Of a stretch of DNA of 64,000 nucleotides, positions 1 to 12,700 are shown one piece after another. A program made the position numbers and the translations under genes. Each line of letters begins with the position of its first letter. Position 1 is the first letter of the stretch. The notes under the pieces were generated by a model. That model was not told where the DNA came from, ran no database searches, and saw only the letters and a program-made list of their open reading frames with translations. The stretch spans positions 40,883,405 to 40,947,404 of the forward strand of contig OY759265.1 of the NCBI GenBank assembly GCA_963662155.1, read 5' to 3'. The DNA is from Lamellibrachia columna. Lineage: Eukaryota > Annelida > Polychaeta > Sabellida > Siboglinidae.

Positions 1-60
1 CGAGAGCGGAAACTGGGTCATCGGCGTGTCGACCACGCCGGACAAGTCACATATAAGAAG
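1..60 (+). CDS. PIP5K1: PIP5K exon, 3' part (window-truncated)
   Basis: Twenty codons reading RERKLGHRR then [11 protein letters not shown], ending in phase 0 before the donor gtgggc. This matches the vertebrate segment KKIGHRSVD...TTYKK just before the kinase core. The upstream acceptor and the start methionine are outside the window. Confidence 0.88.
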
Positions 61-621
61 GTGGGCTAGAATTTCCCCACCGTTATCAACTCGACACTGC
101 ATAGTAAATTTTTGGGTTTATTCACCATGATGTATTCAGCATTGGCAATCAATTCCTGCTGTTATTTCCTACCTAGCGACACTTTCATAAATTACATGAA
201 TATCTTCTAAACACTTGCGTTTTGCTTGTGATGATTTATATATTCAGCTCAAGCCATGCCCCATAAAGATCTTTGGGCATTTTTTTACGTAAAGTTGCAT
301 CAGGGTATACTATTTATAAAATGTCATCTAATACATATCATTCGAGTAGCCTATCGAATCCGGAATATCCAGCATGAAAATAAGATTTTATCTGAGATTT
401 TGGTTTCTTTTGCACTGTATGTTTCGCTTTTATTTTGAAATTAATAAATGGCATAATTTCTTCACTTTGAATGGGGCTACTTCTAATTGCATTATTGTTC
501 TAATGATGTATTGCAGCAGTGGCCAAGTTAACCATATCTTTATGTTGAATTTCCGTCACAGTAATGTGTAATACTGTGTGTACATGCTATATTCATGGTA
601 TTACATACATGTACGCATGCA

Positions 622-681
<60 letters not shown>

Positions 682-702
682 TGTGTGTGTGTGTATGTAT
701 AT

Positions 703-736
<34 letters not shown>

Positions 737-3700
737 CACACACAAGCATGCACACACACACAGGCACACTTATTTTGACTTCCACGATCATTTCTGGTGA
801 ATGAAAGCCGCAATTTGCCTTCTTGCTTCATCAAACACGACTTCACCTGCGAGCCACTTGCTGGAATCAATGACGGCAGCATCCTCGTTAACCATTAATA
901 ATCAATTCATCTAGTACCCGACGCAACTTTGAAGATGGCATGCATGCTCTTGACGGGGATGATTAGAAAAGCTGCTAGAATTTATAATGAAATTTAGCTG
1001 TGCTGAGAACAACAGGAATTCTGCTATCTGCCAGATTAGTGAAGTAACTGTGCATTGCAGCATTTATATGCAATAGTATAGAAAGCAAATTTATACTCCC
1101 TTTTATTTAATGAATGCCCATCTGCATTGATGCTGATATCACCATGTGTAGTTTAGTACCTAATTGAGGCACAGTATTCTAGTGCATAAACATTGGAGCG
1201 TGTTATTGCGCTCTGGACGAGTGAACTGTTGCTTTTAAATTAATACGTAGCATCAAATAATCCAGATAATAAATAACACCACTAGACATCTGGTAGATTT
1301 CATCCAACTAAATCCAGCAGCTAGTCGGATTGTTTCTGGTATTACAAATAACATGTACTTCAGTAGTCATTGTTAACTGCTGAAACTTAAATATTATATA
1401 TTTATAAATGTCAATGTTTGTCTGCTGTTTGTTTTCTTATCACATTCTCAATTAGCGAAGCATTAAGCAACCCAAAAGTCATATTTGTCTTCTCCCACAA
1501 ATATTTTTCGTTTTGCTCCTATGTTTAACAGCTACAATTACGTTAAACATACATGTGCATTTAATTATGTGGTGACTCCAGGGTTTATTTTAAAGATTTA
1601 ATGCTAACTGTCATAAGAGCACATTGCAGTACTTTCAATCTTTTTCCTTATACATGAGTAGTGTAAAATAAATATCTGATTGTGCACACATGAAATATGC
1701 ATTAATTGTTTGAAATGGATCTTCTAATTTCCTAATCCTAGTATCATGCTGCTCCGCACACAGTTTATATAAACCAGCAACCAGTTGGGGGGGAGGTATT
1801 GGGGGAGGCAAATTTATACACACAGGGTTATCTTTCTAAAAACAGTTTATCACTGCCCGTGATGCTGCATTGCTCATATGTGTGAATACAGCATCTGCTG
1901 TCGCTGCACAGTTGTCTCAGATATCATACTGTGCTGTTGACTAACATGCCATGTAAGCTGCAGATACTACATTCATAAACACTATTTATGGCAGACATCA
2001 CTGAGACTGGGTAAACCTGGCCATTTCAGACAAAGAGATTAATGTTTGTTTTGGCCGTGTGTCAACTATTACAGGATTTATCGTATGTGGATTTGACATA
2101 GCATGTTCATGCAGCGTATCCACTCACATGCATACAGACATGCACACACAGATACATGCACACATGTGTGCATTCGTGAACGTAGATGCATTCACACATA
2201 CAGATGCAGATGCAACGTGTGCATTAGAGCACATAGATGTATACGCACGCACGCACACACGCATACACACAGATATTGTAGACAGATATTGAGTACTATA
2301 TAGGGCTACTACACAATTCAACACCAATTACATACAAACTGTGTTTGTGTATATGTTACGTGTGCATGCACACACATGCACTAATGTGTGTAGCACAGAT
2401 GTGCACATGTAACACAGATGCATGCAGACACACGCTGATACACATGCACACATCACACAAACAGTTTGTATGTAATTGGTGTGTGTTGTCCCAGTAGAGT
2501 ACTTAATAGATGTGTGAGAGTGCATAAAACAACAAATTAAAATATTTACTCTGATACACATTACATTTTCTTGTCATTAAGGTGAATTTTCAGTGATGAA
2601 AATATAGTATATTAATAGAAGCTGCACTGAGATGCCAGAGACGTACTTGACAATAACAGATATTCTAAATGTAATATATTATTATGTGGGCAAATTATGT
2701 CCACAGTGCAAATAATATAAATTTATTTGTCAGAATCTTACCCATTAAAATAAATCCTGGTATGTGGAGTGCCTGCGGGCGTTTGTATTTACATGTATAT
2801 CTGACCTAGAAAGATCTAAAACATTTGTGAAATGCCACTTTCAAGTCATGTTTTGTTTTCTAGTGCCACGACTTGGTGATGGTTCTGAATGCTGCAGGTG
2901 CATGCATACATTTATGCACACATCTATGCATGCTCAACAAAATGCATGTTCACAAGAGGTGTTTTGTGTCTGTAGAAACCGACGTCGATGCTGATGACAT
3001 GCATACAGACGGGGATTAGACAGTTCGTGGGCGGGCTGGCAGCCGAACCCCGTCGTGACTTGTTAGTACAGGACTTTTCTATTATGGAAAGCCTGTTTTT
3101 CCCGAGGTAAGCAATAACCTCCCTGTCTCTTCTCTTTTGTTTACACACGCAGAAACCCACCACGGAACTTATGGCTGCCATTCAGCTCGGCATCGGCCAA
3201 AGTATTACGAGCCTCTCTACGAAACCCAAACGCGACTTACTGTTGCAAGATTTCACAATCGTAGAGACTGTGTTTTTCCCCAGGTAAGCGATTATGCTGC
3301 TCGATGTTGCCGCTTCGTTCTCTCGTTCCACACCCCTGGCAGCATGGCTTGCCCATGCATTCGTCGTCTGGCGTCCGTGTGCAGCTTGCAGGCTCGCCAC
3401 TAGGGGCGTTAGTTGGCACTCACCATAGTTCCTGCTGTTGTTTGTAGTTCTGAGTGACGATTTTCTGTTTCTGTTTGGTTTCGTTGGTTTGTTTTAACAC
3501 ATGCCCTTTTGCATGAGATTTGCATTTTGCGTCACTGTTTTGGTTTCATTTGTATATTTTAGCGATTATTCACCGTTGCAATTTTGCGTCGATTGAATCG
3601 CACAATTCCTTTGCGAAAATGCAGAAATGAAGATGTTGACATCGTTCCACGTATGATGCATATCACATTTACACTTAGTGTCATATGCACCAATAAATGC

Positions 3701-6700
3701 ATGCTCAGCCAAGTTTATTGTTTGTTTGGTCATATTTGTGAGAGGACTGGTGTAACAATGCAGTGTCTACGACGATACAACGTTTAACACCATTCCTGTT
3801 GCATCTCGCAGTAGTATAGAATGCGTGTTGTTTGCACTAATTCACAGCAGGCCGTATCCTAGGGTTGGCAAATTATTTTGTAACAGAGCAGTATTTAGGG
3901 TCTCATAAAGTGGGAGGCAAACGTAGTCACTCATTAGTTTACCATGGTACTATGTAGTGGCATTAGTACAATAGTCAAAACGTTTTAGGCAAAATACCAT
4001 GGAAGTTCAATGCAAAAAGCTGATTTTTTGCACTACAGATCCCTGAATGGTTCCAGAGTAACATACTAAAAACCCCCATGAACCCTCCTTATGCTAAATT
4101 CAGAATTCAAGATGATGGCAACCCGTTGGTTAACGATTATTTTTTAACCACTTGCGCTAGAGGGCAAATGTTGCTGTCTAGGTAGGGCTCTATCCAACTA
4201 ACACCACTAAAACATTCTAGTGTGTTTTGTATTGAAGTTTCAAATTCCTATTGTAATTTAGCATTTCTAATTGAATATCATCACCCGTATTGTAATTTTA
4301 TTTAAGTGGAGCCATCTGGAGAATGGCTCACCGGTCTGTCTCCAAAATTGAGACAGTACAAACTGAACGACTGAAAGAGGTGGTCAGAAGTAGGAAACAA
4401 TCAGCTGGGCCTCACTGTTCTATGCAGGCTAGAGGGTGTACATGACCTTGTGGGGTGTACATGACCTTGTGGCAGAGGAAGCAAGACACCACGTATTCTG
4501 TAGAGTAAATTTTATGAAAGGCCAACCCTTGCGTGGTGTTGCAGTGCACTGTGGGGGGTGATGCAGATATGCACGAAGAGAAGAATATAACATTTCTGAA
4601 TTCTGAGTCTCTTGCTATGCCTGCTCCTCCAGCTCTCCACCAGAGGTTCATCCAGGGTGTCATCACCTCACAGAACCCAGACAGCCTGTGAGGAGGAAGT
4701 GTGCTATTGGTTAGGCCATCATAGCTGTGTGCCACCCAAGGTCATACATTTCTCCCCTATTACTTCCTTTGGCAACATGTAGCCACAAGAAGTATGGGTC
4801 GAGGGAGGTAATTGACATTCTCAGCAGACTTGGGTTGGCTGAGACTGAGAGCTACTATGAGCTACAAAAAACAAACCACATTGGGGTTGAAGTATGTGGT
4901 GTTCGAGCCCCTTCCTCTTCCTGAACCTCTCCACAAGCTGAAGATGGGTAACGCCCTCCTGGATAACTTGTAGGTCTTCTACCTCGGTCTCTCTTGTCAT
5001 CCGTCCTGGGCTGACAGCCACAAAGGCGAAGGCCAGCATTGCTTCGCTCTCCTTTATAAATCACGATCCAATACAGCCAAACAGTTGAGATAGTGCTTTC
5101 TTCTCCACAACTTCAAGGTGTCATCGTGAGGCTGGAGGGCTTTCACTTTGTGATGTTCTACATGGTGTCAGGTGCTGGCATTGATGCCTGCTGTGAGACG
5201 GACTACACTGGGAACTCAGTGCCACATATGCATGCATACTCGCGGGCTCTTGTCCACAACTGCATCGCTAATGTCTGATCTGCTGACGTCTCCAAATGCT
5301 CTGAAAGGAGTCGACACCAATCACCTCAAGATGCTGCTCGAGTCTGCTCGGGACTCACACAACCCCTCTGTGGTGGCAATAGATGAGGAACTGATTACCT
5401 TTAGCACACATATTCAGCTGCTGTTGGATGAGCCTGTGGGGAGGAGCAGGCCCTCCAAGCTGTGGGTGCAGTATATCAGATTGGCGGGTCTCCTGAAGCT
5501 CTTCATGATTTCAACGTGGACTGCCAACTTTGCATTTGTACAGAGGAAATGATACCAGTATGCCATGCTGCTGGCCACTTCGATTATGCCATATATGCAC
5601 GTCTCTATCTACAGCAGATAAGGACCCTTAACCTGAGTAGTTGCTGCTCTGAACGTCAACTGTGATGACACTTTCGAAGTTGGAAGAGCTGCAGCGGCAA
5701 AACTGTTTGGGGTGCCATTCACAGGCATCAAGATGAAGAGGGGTGACCGGGTTATCAATATGGCTGTGTAGACTCAGGAGCTTACCTGCAGGGGCCAGAA
5801 GTGTGAGATGAACCCCAACCTCTTGTTCCAGCGAATCACTGTTGTTATTGACAACCAAAGCAAGATGGAGGAGTTCCTCATGCATGAGCTCAACCAATGG
5901 CCCCCTGATCTGTTTCAGCACGGTCTGTTAAGAAAGAAAAACAAGAGTGATCTATCCACTGCCCTTAAAGAATCTGTAGAGGAGAGTAACTACTAAAATA
6001 CAGGAGATGTATTTGACTTCTCATGGGAGATGTGAACAACATATTTCCCCAATTAATTGTGATAAACCCAAGATTGTTGGATCCACATAAATGTGCTGAC
6101 TAACCTCATTCCCGTGACAGTTTTAAAACCCTGTGTTTAATCTTAGTAATTCTTTTTTATCCAATATGAATTATAATGGATTATTCCAAACCAAGTGACA
6201 TTTCATTGTACGTTCCATTGTCTATTGCCGCGACATTGGTCTTAGTATGGTAGGTAAGTCATTCACCAGGTGGCACCTGTGATGAGTTGATGTCGTGCTT
6301 CACCAGGCTGAGCACAGTCATTCACCAGATGACACAAATGTAACAACCTAAAAATCTTCAAAATATTATGTTTGTTTTTTTGCTATACTTTCTGCATTCA
6401 CATCGCAACCTAACTCCTTTTACCGTCATGTAACATAACATAAATGTGTACATTCGCCCGCAGTAGACGAAATATGTCTGCAGTTTTTGGTTTGGGAGGT
6501 AAAAATTACATCAAATAGTTATATACTCTGCATACTACTAACTTTCTAAGTAGCACTACTAGCATAAACTGTTTCACCTGGCTACATAATTGTTTAGGAA
6601 TGTTGACCATCAGCAATTTAAAAAATTAAAATAAATTAAAAAAATCCGATTAATTTTTTTTTTTAATCATGATTTTTTCAACCCTGATCAACATCATTCT

Positions 6701-9700
6701 CACTATTGTGGTAACACCAGTTGACAGACGCTAAGAGAGTAGCTTTGTGGCAGTTGTCTGACTCCCAACAACAGCGTATCTGCAGAGTCTCAGTAACATT
6801 TATTGCAGTGGATGACCACAACCCCTATGCACAATATAATTGTTTTTGGTAACCTAAGATATCGAAGCAAATTTGCATTATATTTAATTTAATAAGGTAA
6901 TTATATGCTTATGATATATACATATATTAAAAAGTAAACATATATGCATGAGTGTGCACATGAATTTGATTCAGTTGGTGCTGTATACAGTGTAATATGC
7001 ATCGAAGAACAGAATTTTATTCTTGAGATATGACTTTATAAATACTGTTCTTTTTTATTATGATATTTATTATTACATGACAGCTGATAATAATGAGCAA
7101 ACATTCTACAGTCTTTCAGCTTCACTATATATATAAAGAAACAAAAAAGCATACATGGACATGTTTTTTCTAGCAAATAGGGATAGTTTATTTCAGAACA
7201 ACAGACAATCCCTGTGGTACTAGGCACAGCTATTTTTATTCTCACAAATTATAGCTTGTCTGGTGCTTTGAGGATGCCCCGTAGTGGATTGGCGAATGCA
7301 TCTGTTGCGCCTATAGAACTCTCCCAGTGGAACAGTACACACTATAAAAGCCCAGCATCGGCAGACTTTGAACTCAGTTCAAGGAACATTCCCTTGCTGC
7401 TTCTGTTTGTCATCTTTAATGTTCTGATGCTTTTTGGTGATTCAGATTCTGCTTGTGCAGTGTCTGTGACAGATTGGGATGTGGTTATTTGTAGCAGGGC
7501 ATCGGAGCAGTCAATAAGGAATAGCTCAGTGTTTTTATGAGATGTTTCGGTCAATTCAGTGTTTCAGTATGATAGGTTAGAAAGTAGCTAGCAGGGAATA
7601 TTTACTTGTTCCAAACACAAGAAAATAATTCATGCCGAAACCTTGTTAATATCATACAATATTCTGCTTTATAAAAACAAATAGCACTCAATTAACAAAC
7701 TAAAAATGTATCGTCAGCTCTTAGCAAACTCCTGCTAAGAGCAGATTTGGTCACTGTCGTAGATGCCATCCTAATTGTTCTAGAAGTCACCCTCTTTGAA
7801 CCAGTAATTTTATGAATATGTTTAGGCAACACTGTGCATTTCTAATGTCTGCCAAGTAGTTTGTAATTATTTCAGTGTTTAACCACTGCTACCTTGGTAC
7901 GTTTTATTTCATTTGCGTACCATATTAGTTAGTGGAATTTGAAAACAGTGTTTTATTTTATGTATGAGTTCCTGATATTTTAGTAAACAGTAAACCACCA
8001 TCCTGCAATTTCACATGAAGACATAGATTACATTTTGTATTTGTGCTTCTAATTGGGCGAACTCTAAGTGGAATGAGGCATGAGGTGATTTCAGCCAATG
8101 TAATCCCTTAGTAATTGTTTCGAAGGAGCTCTTTTGATCTTTTTCATCACAACATCCTTTTGGTTTTGGTATATTCATACATACCTATATACATAAAATG
8201 CATACACATTACATCACATAACATGATACTGATGGGTTGATGATAGTATACAAAAGTCATGGAACTTTATGTTACAAAAATGTAGGAACCCTGATTAAAA
8301 TGGGATGAGCCAAATAGGAGCAAGGAAACACACTGATCCCCTAAGTTCCTCTGACCAAATATGACCACCTTGGAATCAAGGACAAAGTCGTATGACCCTC
8401 AGGTTTCAATACACGCACCACTTCAGGTGAGCCATTGATGTAGTCCAATCCAAGGTGCTGTCTGTTTTATAGCTTCTTCACATAGTTGGCTTGCTGCTTG
8501 TAATTGGGTAGTGAAATAATCACCCATCGAGTTGACACATTTTATGTATATCACATTTATTATGATATGGAAATGTCATAAAAACATGTTGATAGTGGTA
8601 ATGCAATGGACAAACCATGCAAGGCATTGTGTTTGCAAGTCTACCAGATATGATGAGGGCAGCTAACATGATAAATTACAACCAATGCAGAAATTATCTA
8701 GGTAAATTAACCTCACACATAATTCTTCAGTTAAATTAACAATTTAATTCAGTTAAATTAAATTAACAATAAAAACTGTTAGTGTCGGTAGAAAAGCTGA
8801 TAACATTAATATGTTACTGCTTTTTGTAATTTAAGCATTTGATTCAAGTCATCATTGAAAAGAGTTAACAGTTGCAGATTTTGAAAATTTATTTTAAGCA
8901 TTTCTGAATGACCAGCCACCCTATTTGACAGCGTTTATATCATCTCCCACCACCCCGTTCAGACATGCCTACACCCGATCTCTCTGTCTGACTTAAGTTA
9001 AGTGAACTGAGAATCGAAATGAACGCGTGCCTGGTGTTTGTACATGGCACACACACGTGCATGTTTCAAATGTTAATTTGATTCTGCTACGCAAGAGCTG
9101 TGTGCATTCTCAGTGTTATAGTTGTGTTGTTGAGTGGATGCTGTGATTTGGTTAGTTCATGACCAGATGGTCCTGTTGTAATTCGGTTCACTCTTGATTA
9201 GTTGGTCCCCACTGATTTCGCCAATCCATGACTGGTGGTTTCTCAGTGATTTGGGCCTTCCATGATTCTTTCTGGTCCTCATTAATTTGTTCTGACCTAG
9301 TTGGTCCTTTGTGATGTCTTTTGTCCATGACCTTGAGCCACTGACAGGTTCAAGGTTGTTTGGTTCTCTGCCATCCATATCAGGCATTGATTTTCATTGG
9401 AAATTGGTGGACTTCCACTGTGCTTGTATTTGGAAGCCGGCAGAAAAATGTGGGACTCACTTTTCAACAAATGTTATATAAAACGCTCACTAATCTGGTT
9501 CTTAAATCATTCCATAGAGGCACTAGACACTACACACAGGAGGGCTATGACAGTGGTGCTACACTGTGAAGTGGGCACCAGTCTAATCTTAATCTAAGAT
9601 TACGAGTCAAACCATGGATTAGTTTCTTAGTGTTAGTTATTACTGAAATATATTACTCTAAGAATGTTGCGTCTGAGAGCAACACCATTGTGCTGTGCTC

Positions 9701-12700
9701 ACGTTCATCCTTGTCTTTGGTCAGTCCACAGTGATTGGGTTCATCCTTGTCTCTGGTCAGTCCACAGTGACTTGGTTCATCCTTATCTTTGGTCAGTCCA
9801 CAGTGATTTGGTCAGTCCACAGCGATTTGGTTCATCCTTGTCTTTGGTCAGCCCACAGTGATTTGGTTCAATCTTGTCTTTGGTCAGTCCTCAGTGACTT
9901 GGTTCATCCTTGTCTTTGGTCAGTCCACAGTGATTTGGTTCAATCTTGCCTTTGGTCAGTCCTCAGCGATTTGGTTCATCCTTGTCTTTGGTCAGTCCAC
10001 AGTGATTTGGTTCAGCCTTGTCTTTGGTCAGTTCACAGTGATTTGGTTCGTCCTTGTCTTTGGTCAGTCCGCAGTGATTTGGTTCATCCATATCTGTGAT
10101 TTTGGCGGGTTTAGCTACTGCCAAATAGTGAGTTTGTTTGAAAAATGTTTGTACATCTCTTTGATAAGGCTGCTGAAATGTAAAGGTAAGATAAGCGATG
10201 CAGACGGAGTGTACCTGGACAAAGACAGTTTACCCATCACCCAGGACAGGTGAAAGGTCACCCAGTTCCCCCATTAATCATTGTATGTGTGTGCAAAGCC
10301 TTACAGTCTAGTTGATGTGAACAGTGTGCTTTTATTGATCATCCATTTTGTCTCAAACAAACAATCGATATTATATATAAGTCAATTGAGTGTATAACTT
10401 TCCAGTGATATATAGATAATTGATATATATCTAGTATTGATATTACATAATCACTTACATGTCACAAGGTACTGTGTTGAGCAATGTTGAAATTTTACTG
10501 ATTGACATGCACAAACTGTCTGTATTTTCCAAGTTAACAAATAAAACCACGACAGCATCGCTTCATAAGATATCACTCCTATTACAGTTTTCCTGTAACA
10601 ATTTTCATCATGACTGGTGTAGATTGTCCTGCCTCCAGCTTTGTTTCGGTGGGTTGTTATGTATTCGTGTGCTTGTATTTCAGTGAAGGAAGCACTCTGA
10701 CGCCGGCGCATCACTACAGCGATTTCCGTTTCAAGGCGTATGCACCTATTGCGTTTAGATACTTTCGAGAATTGTTTGGCATCCAGCCTGACGACTTTTT
10801 GGTACGTTGTTTTTTTCAAAGGCAGCTATTTTCACACTCTACAGTGAATTTGTTTACCTCACATGCAACCTAAATACTTGTAGCAGTTGTCGTTGATGTT
10901 ACATGATATAGTCACAACAGTTCGTTGAGCTTCTGTGATACTATGAAAAGTACACATTTTGTCTCAGTGTATTGTTATTTTTGAAAGATTTGCAAATAAA
11001 TGTGATTTTATCACATGGATGGGCAGAATAGAGTTGTGTTTTGTGGTGATTGTGTGAGTTTAGCATTCAACCATGTGGAACTGTGTAAGTTGCACAGATA
11101 TTCAAGTCTGCTGTAACTGAATAGGTTTAACGTAAAATATTATCCACATGAAAATACTTCACAGGACGAAACATCCTAGGTTCAGTGGGACCCACGATAA
11201 CGCTCTTGTGGGACTACAAACACGCCCTGAATCCACATTGCCTAATGAGTAGGTCATATGACATCTGATAGTTATGATGTTCTGACATATAGAATGCTGA
11301 AAGAAAATTTGCAATGTGAACAGCAGTAGAACATCTGTTGCAGCTGTCAATGTGCAACGACCCACTGACGGAGCTGTCGAACCCGGGCGCCAGCGGCAGC
11401 ATATTCTACATCACTGATGACGAGGAGTTCATCATTAAGACACTGCAGCATAAGGAAGCTGAGTTCTTACAGAAACTTCTGCCCGGCTACTACATGGTGA
11501 GTACTATCACACGAGGGTGCAGTGTTTCCCACTGTATCGGTTTTATCAGTGTTTTAAGACCTTTTTATATGGATGTCAGGGTTTTTGTTAAGTGTGGCTA
11601 TAGCAGGGATCATGAACCCCAAAGCAGGGACCACTTCTCATGCTCAGCCTATGGCCAAGTTACTATGTATGTAGTGTTGATACACCAGGAACTTTTAAAC
11701 TTTTATATAATGTGTTTGTACCTGCGTTTAAGATGTAACATCAAGTTATGCAATACAATTATTGTAATTAATTTATGTGACAATTGACTAAACCATTGAT
11801 ATGTAATGATTAATGTTTTTTAATCTCTTCAGGTTCCACTGTATTACAGTTCTTGTTTACACAAGGATGTTTTCAACAATTGCTAAGTAAAAATAAATAA
11901 TATAATGACACTTCAAGATTATGTTCAATTTTATTGATGGAACTGCAGCTGCTTGAATATGAGTCAACTGTTATTTTAATGTTTTTCACATATAAAGTGT
12001 GGCAAATGAGAAACATCGTGATAGCCTTAGCATCTATGTACAATATCTGAATATTTTAAAGAGTAAAATTCAATAAAAGTGACACAATTAGATCATAGTT
12101 TACCCCCCATCCGTAATGCAAGTAATTATCGCCAACACACAAATTCAGAGAATTTTTACTTGGCATGACAGTCAGTCATCACTAACTCTGAAATGCAGGC
12201 TAGATAAAGAATACCATCAATTTAAATTTGGTATATATTGGGTGGTTGACTTGGGAGATGTAATAACCCCCCCTCAAAAAAGGGAAACTGAGAGAACTTC
12301 TGTGTCTAAACATTGGTTAAAGTTAAAGGAAAAACTGAGGAAACTTTAAAAGTTTGAACGACTTATTTTTTTTTTCAAATACTAAATGTTGCAAATTAGC
12401 AATATTGCGATAGTCTTAGCATTTATGTATAATATCTGAATGTTTTAAAAATAATATTTCATTAACAGTGATACAATTATATCATGGTTTACTCCCCCCG
12501 CATCCACAATGCAAGTACTTATAGCCAACATAAAAAAACTTGCATAGCCAGAATGATTGCAAGAAACAGACAATACAATTAGACATGCTTGAATGGAACA
12601 TGCTGTAGAAACATGTTTTATGAGATCAATGTCACAGACACAATGACAATGTCAATGACAGTCGGTGACAGTGTCACAACCTAGACACTGCTTAGTTCAT

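Larger units (their letters stand above)
61..2975 (+). other. PIP5K intron
   Basis: AT-rich intron after the first visible exon. It holds a compound microsatellite (613-765), a CA/TG-rich fold-back (2110-2500) and no convincing coding sequence. Short ORFs here are translations of the microsatellite. Confidence 0.85.

Noticed and set aside
9695..10253. Hydrophobic repeat protein
   Set aside because: It lies wholly within the 36-bp minisatellite inside an intron, with no promoter or splice evidence.
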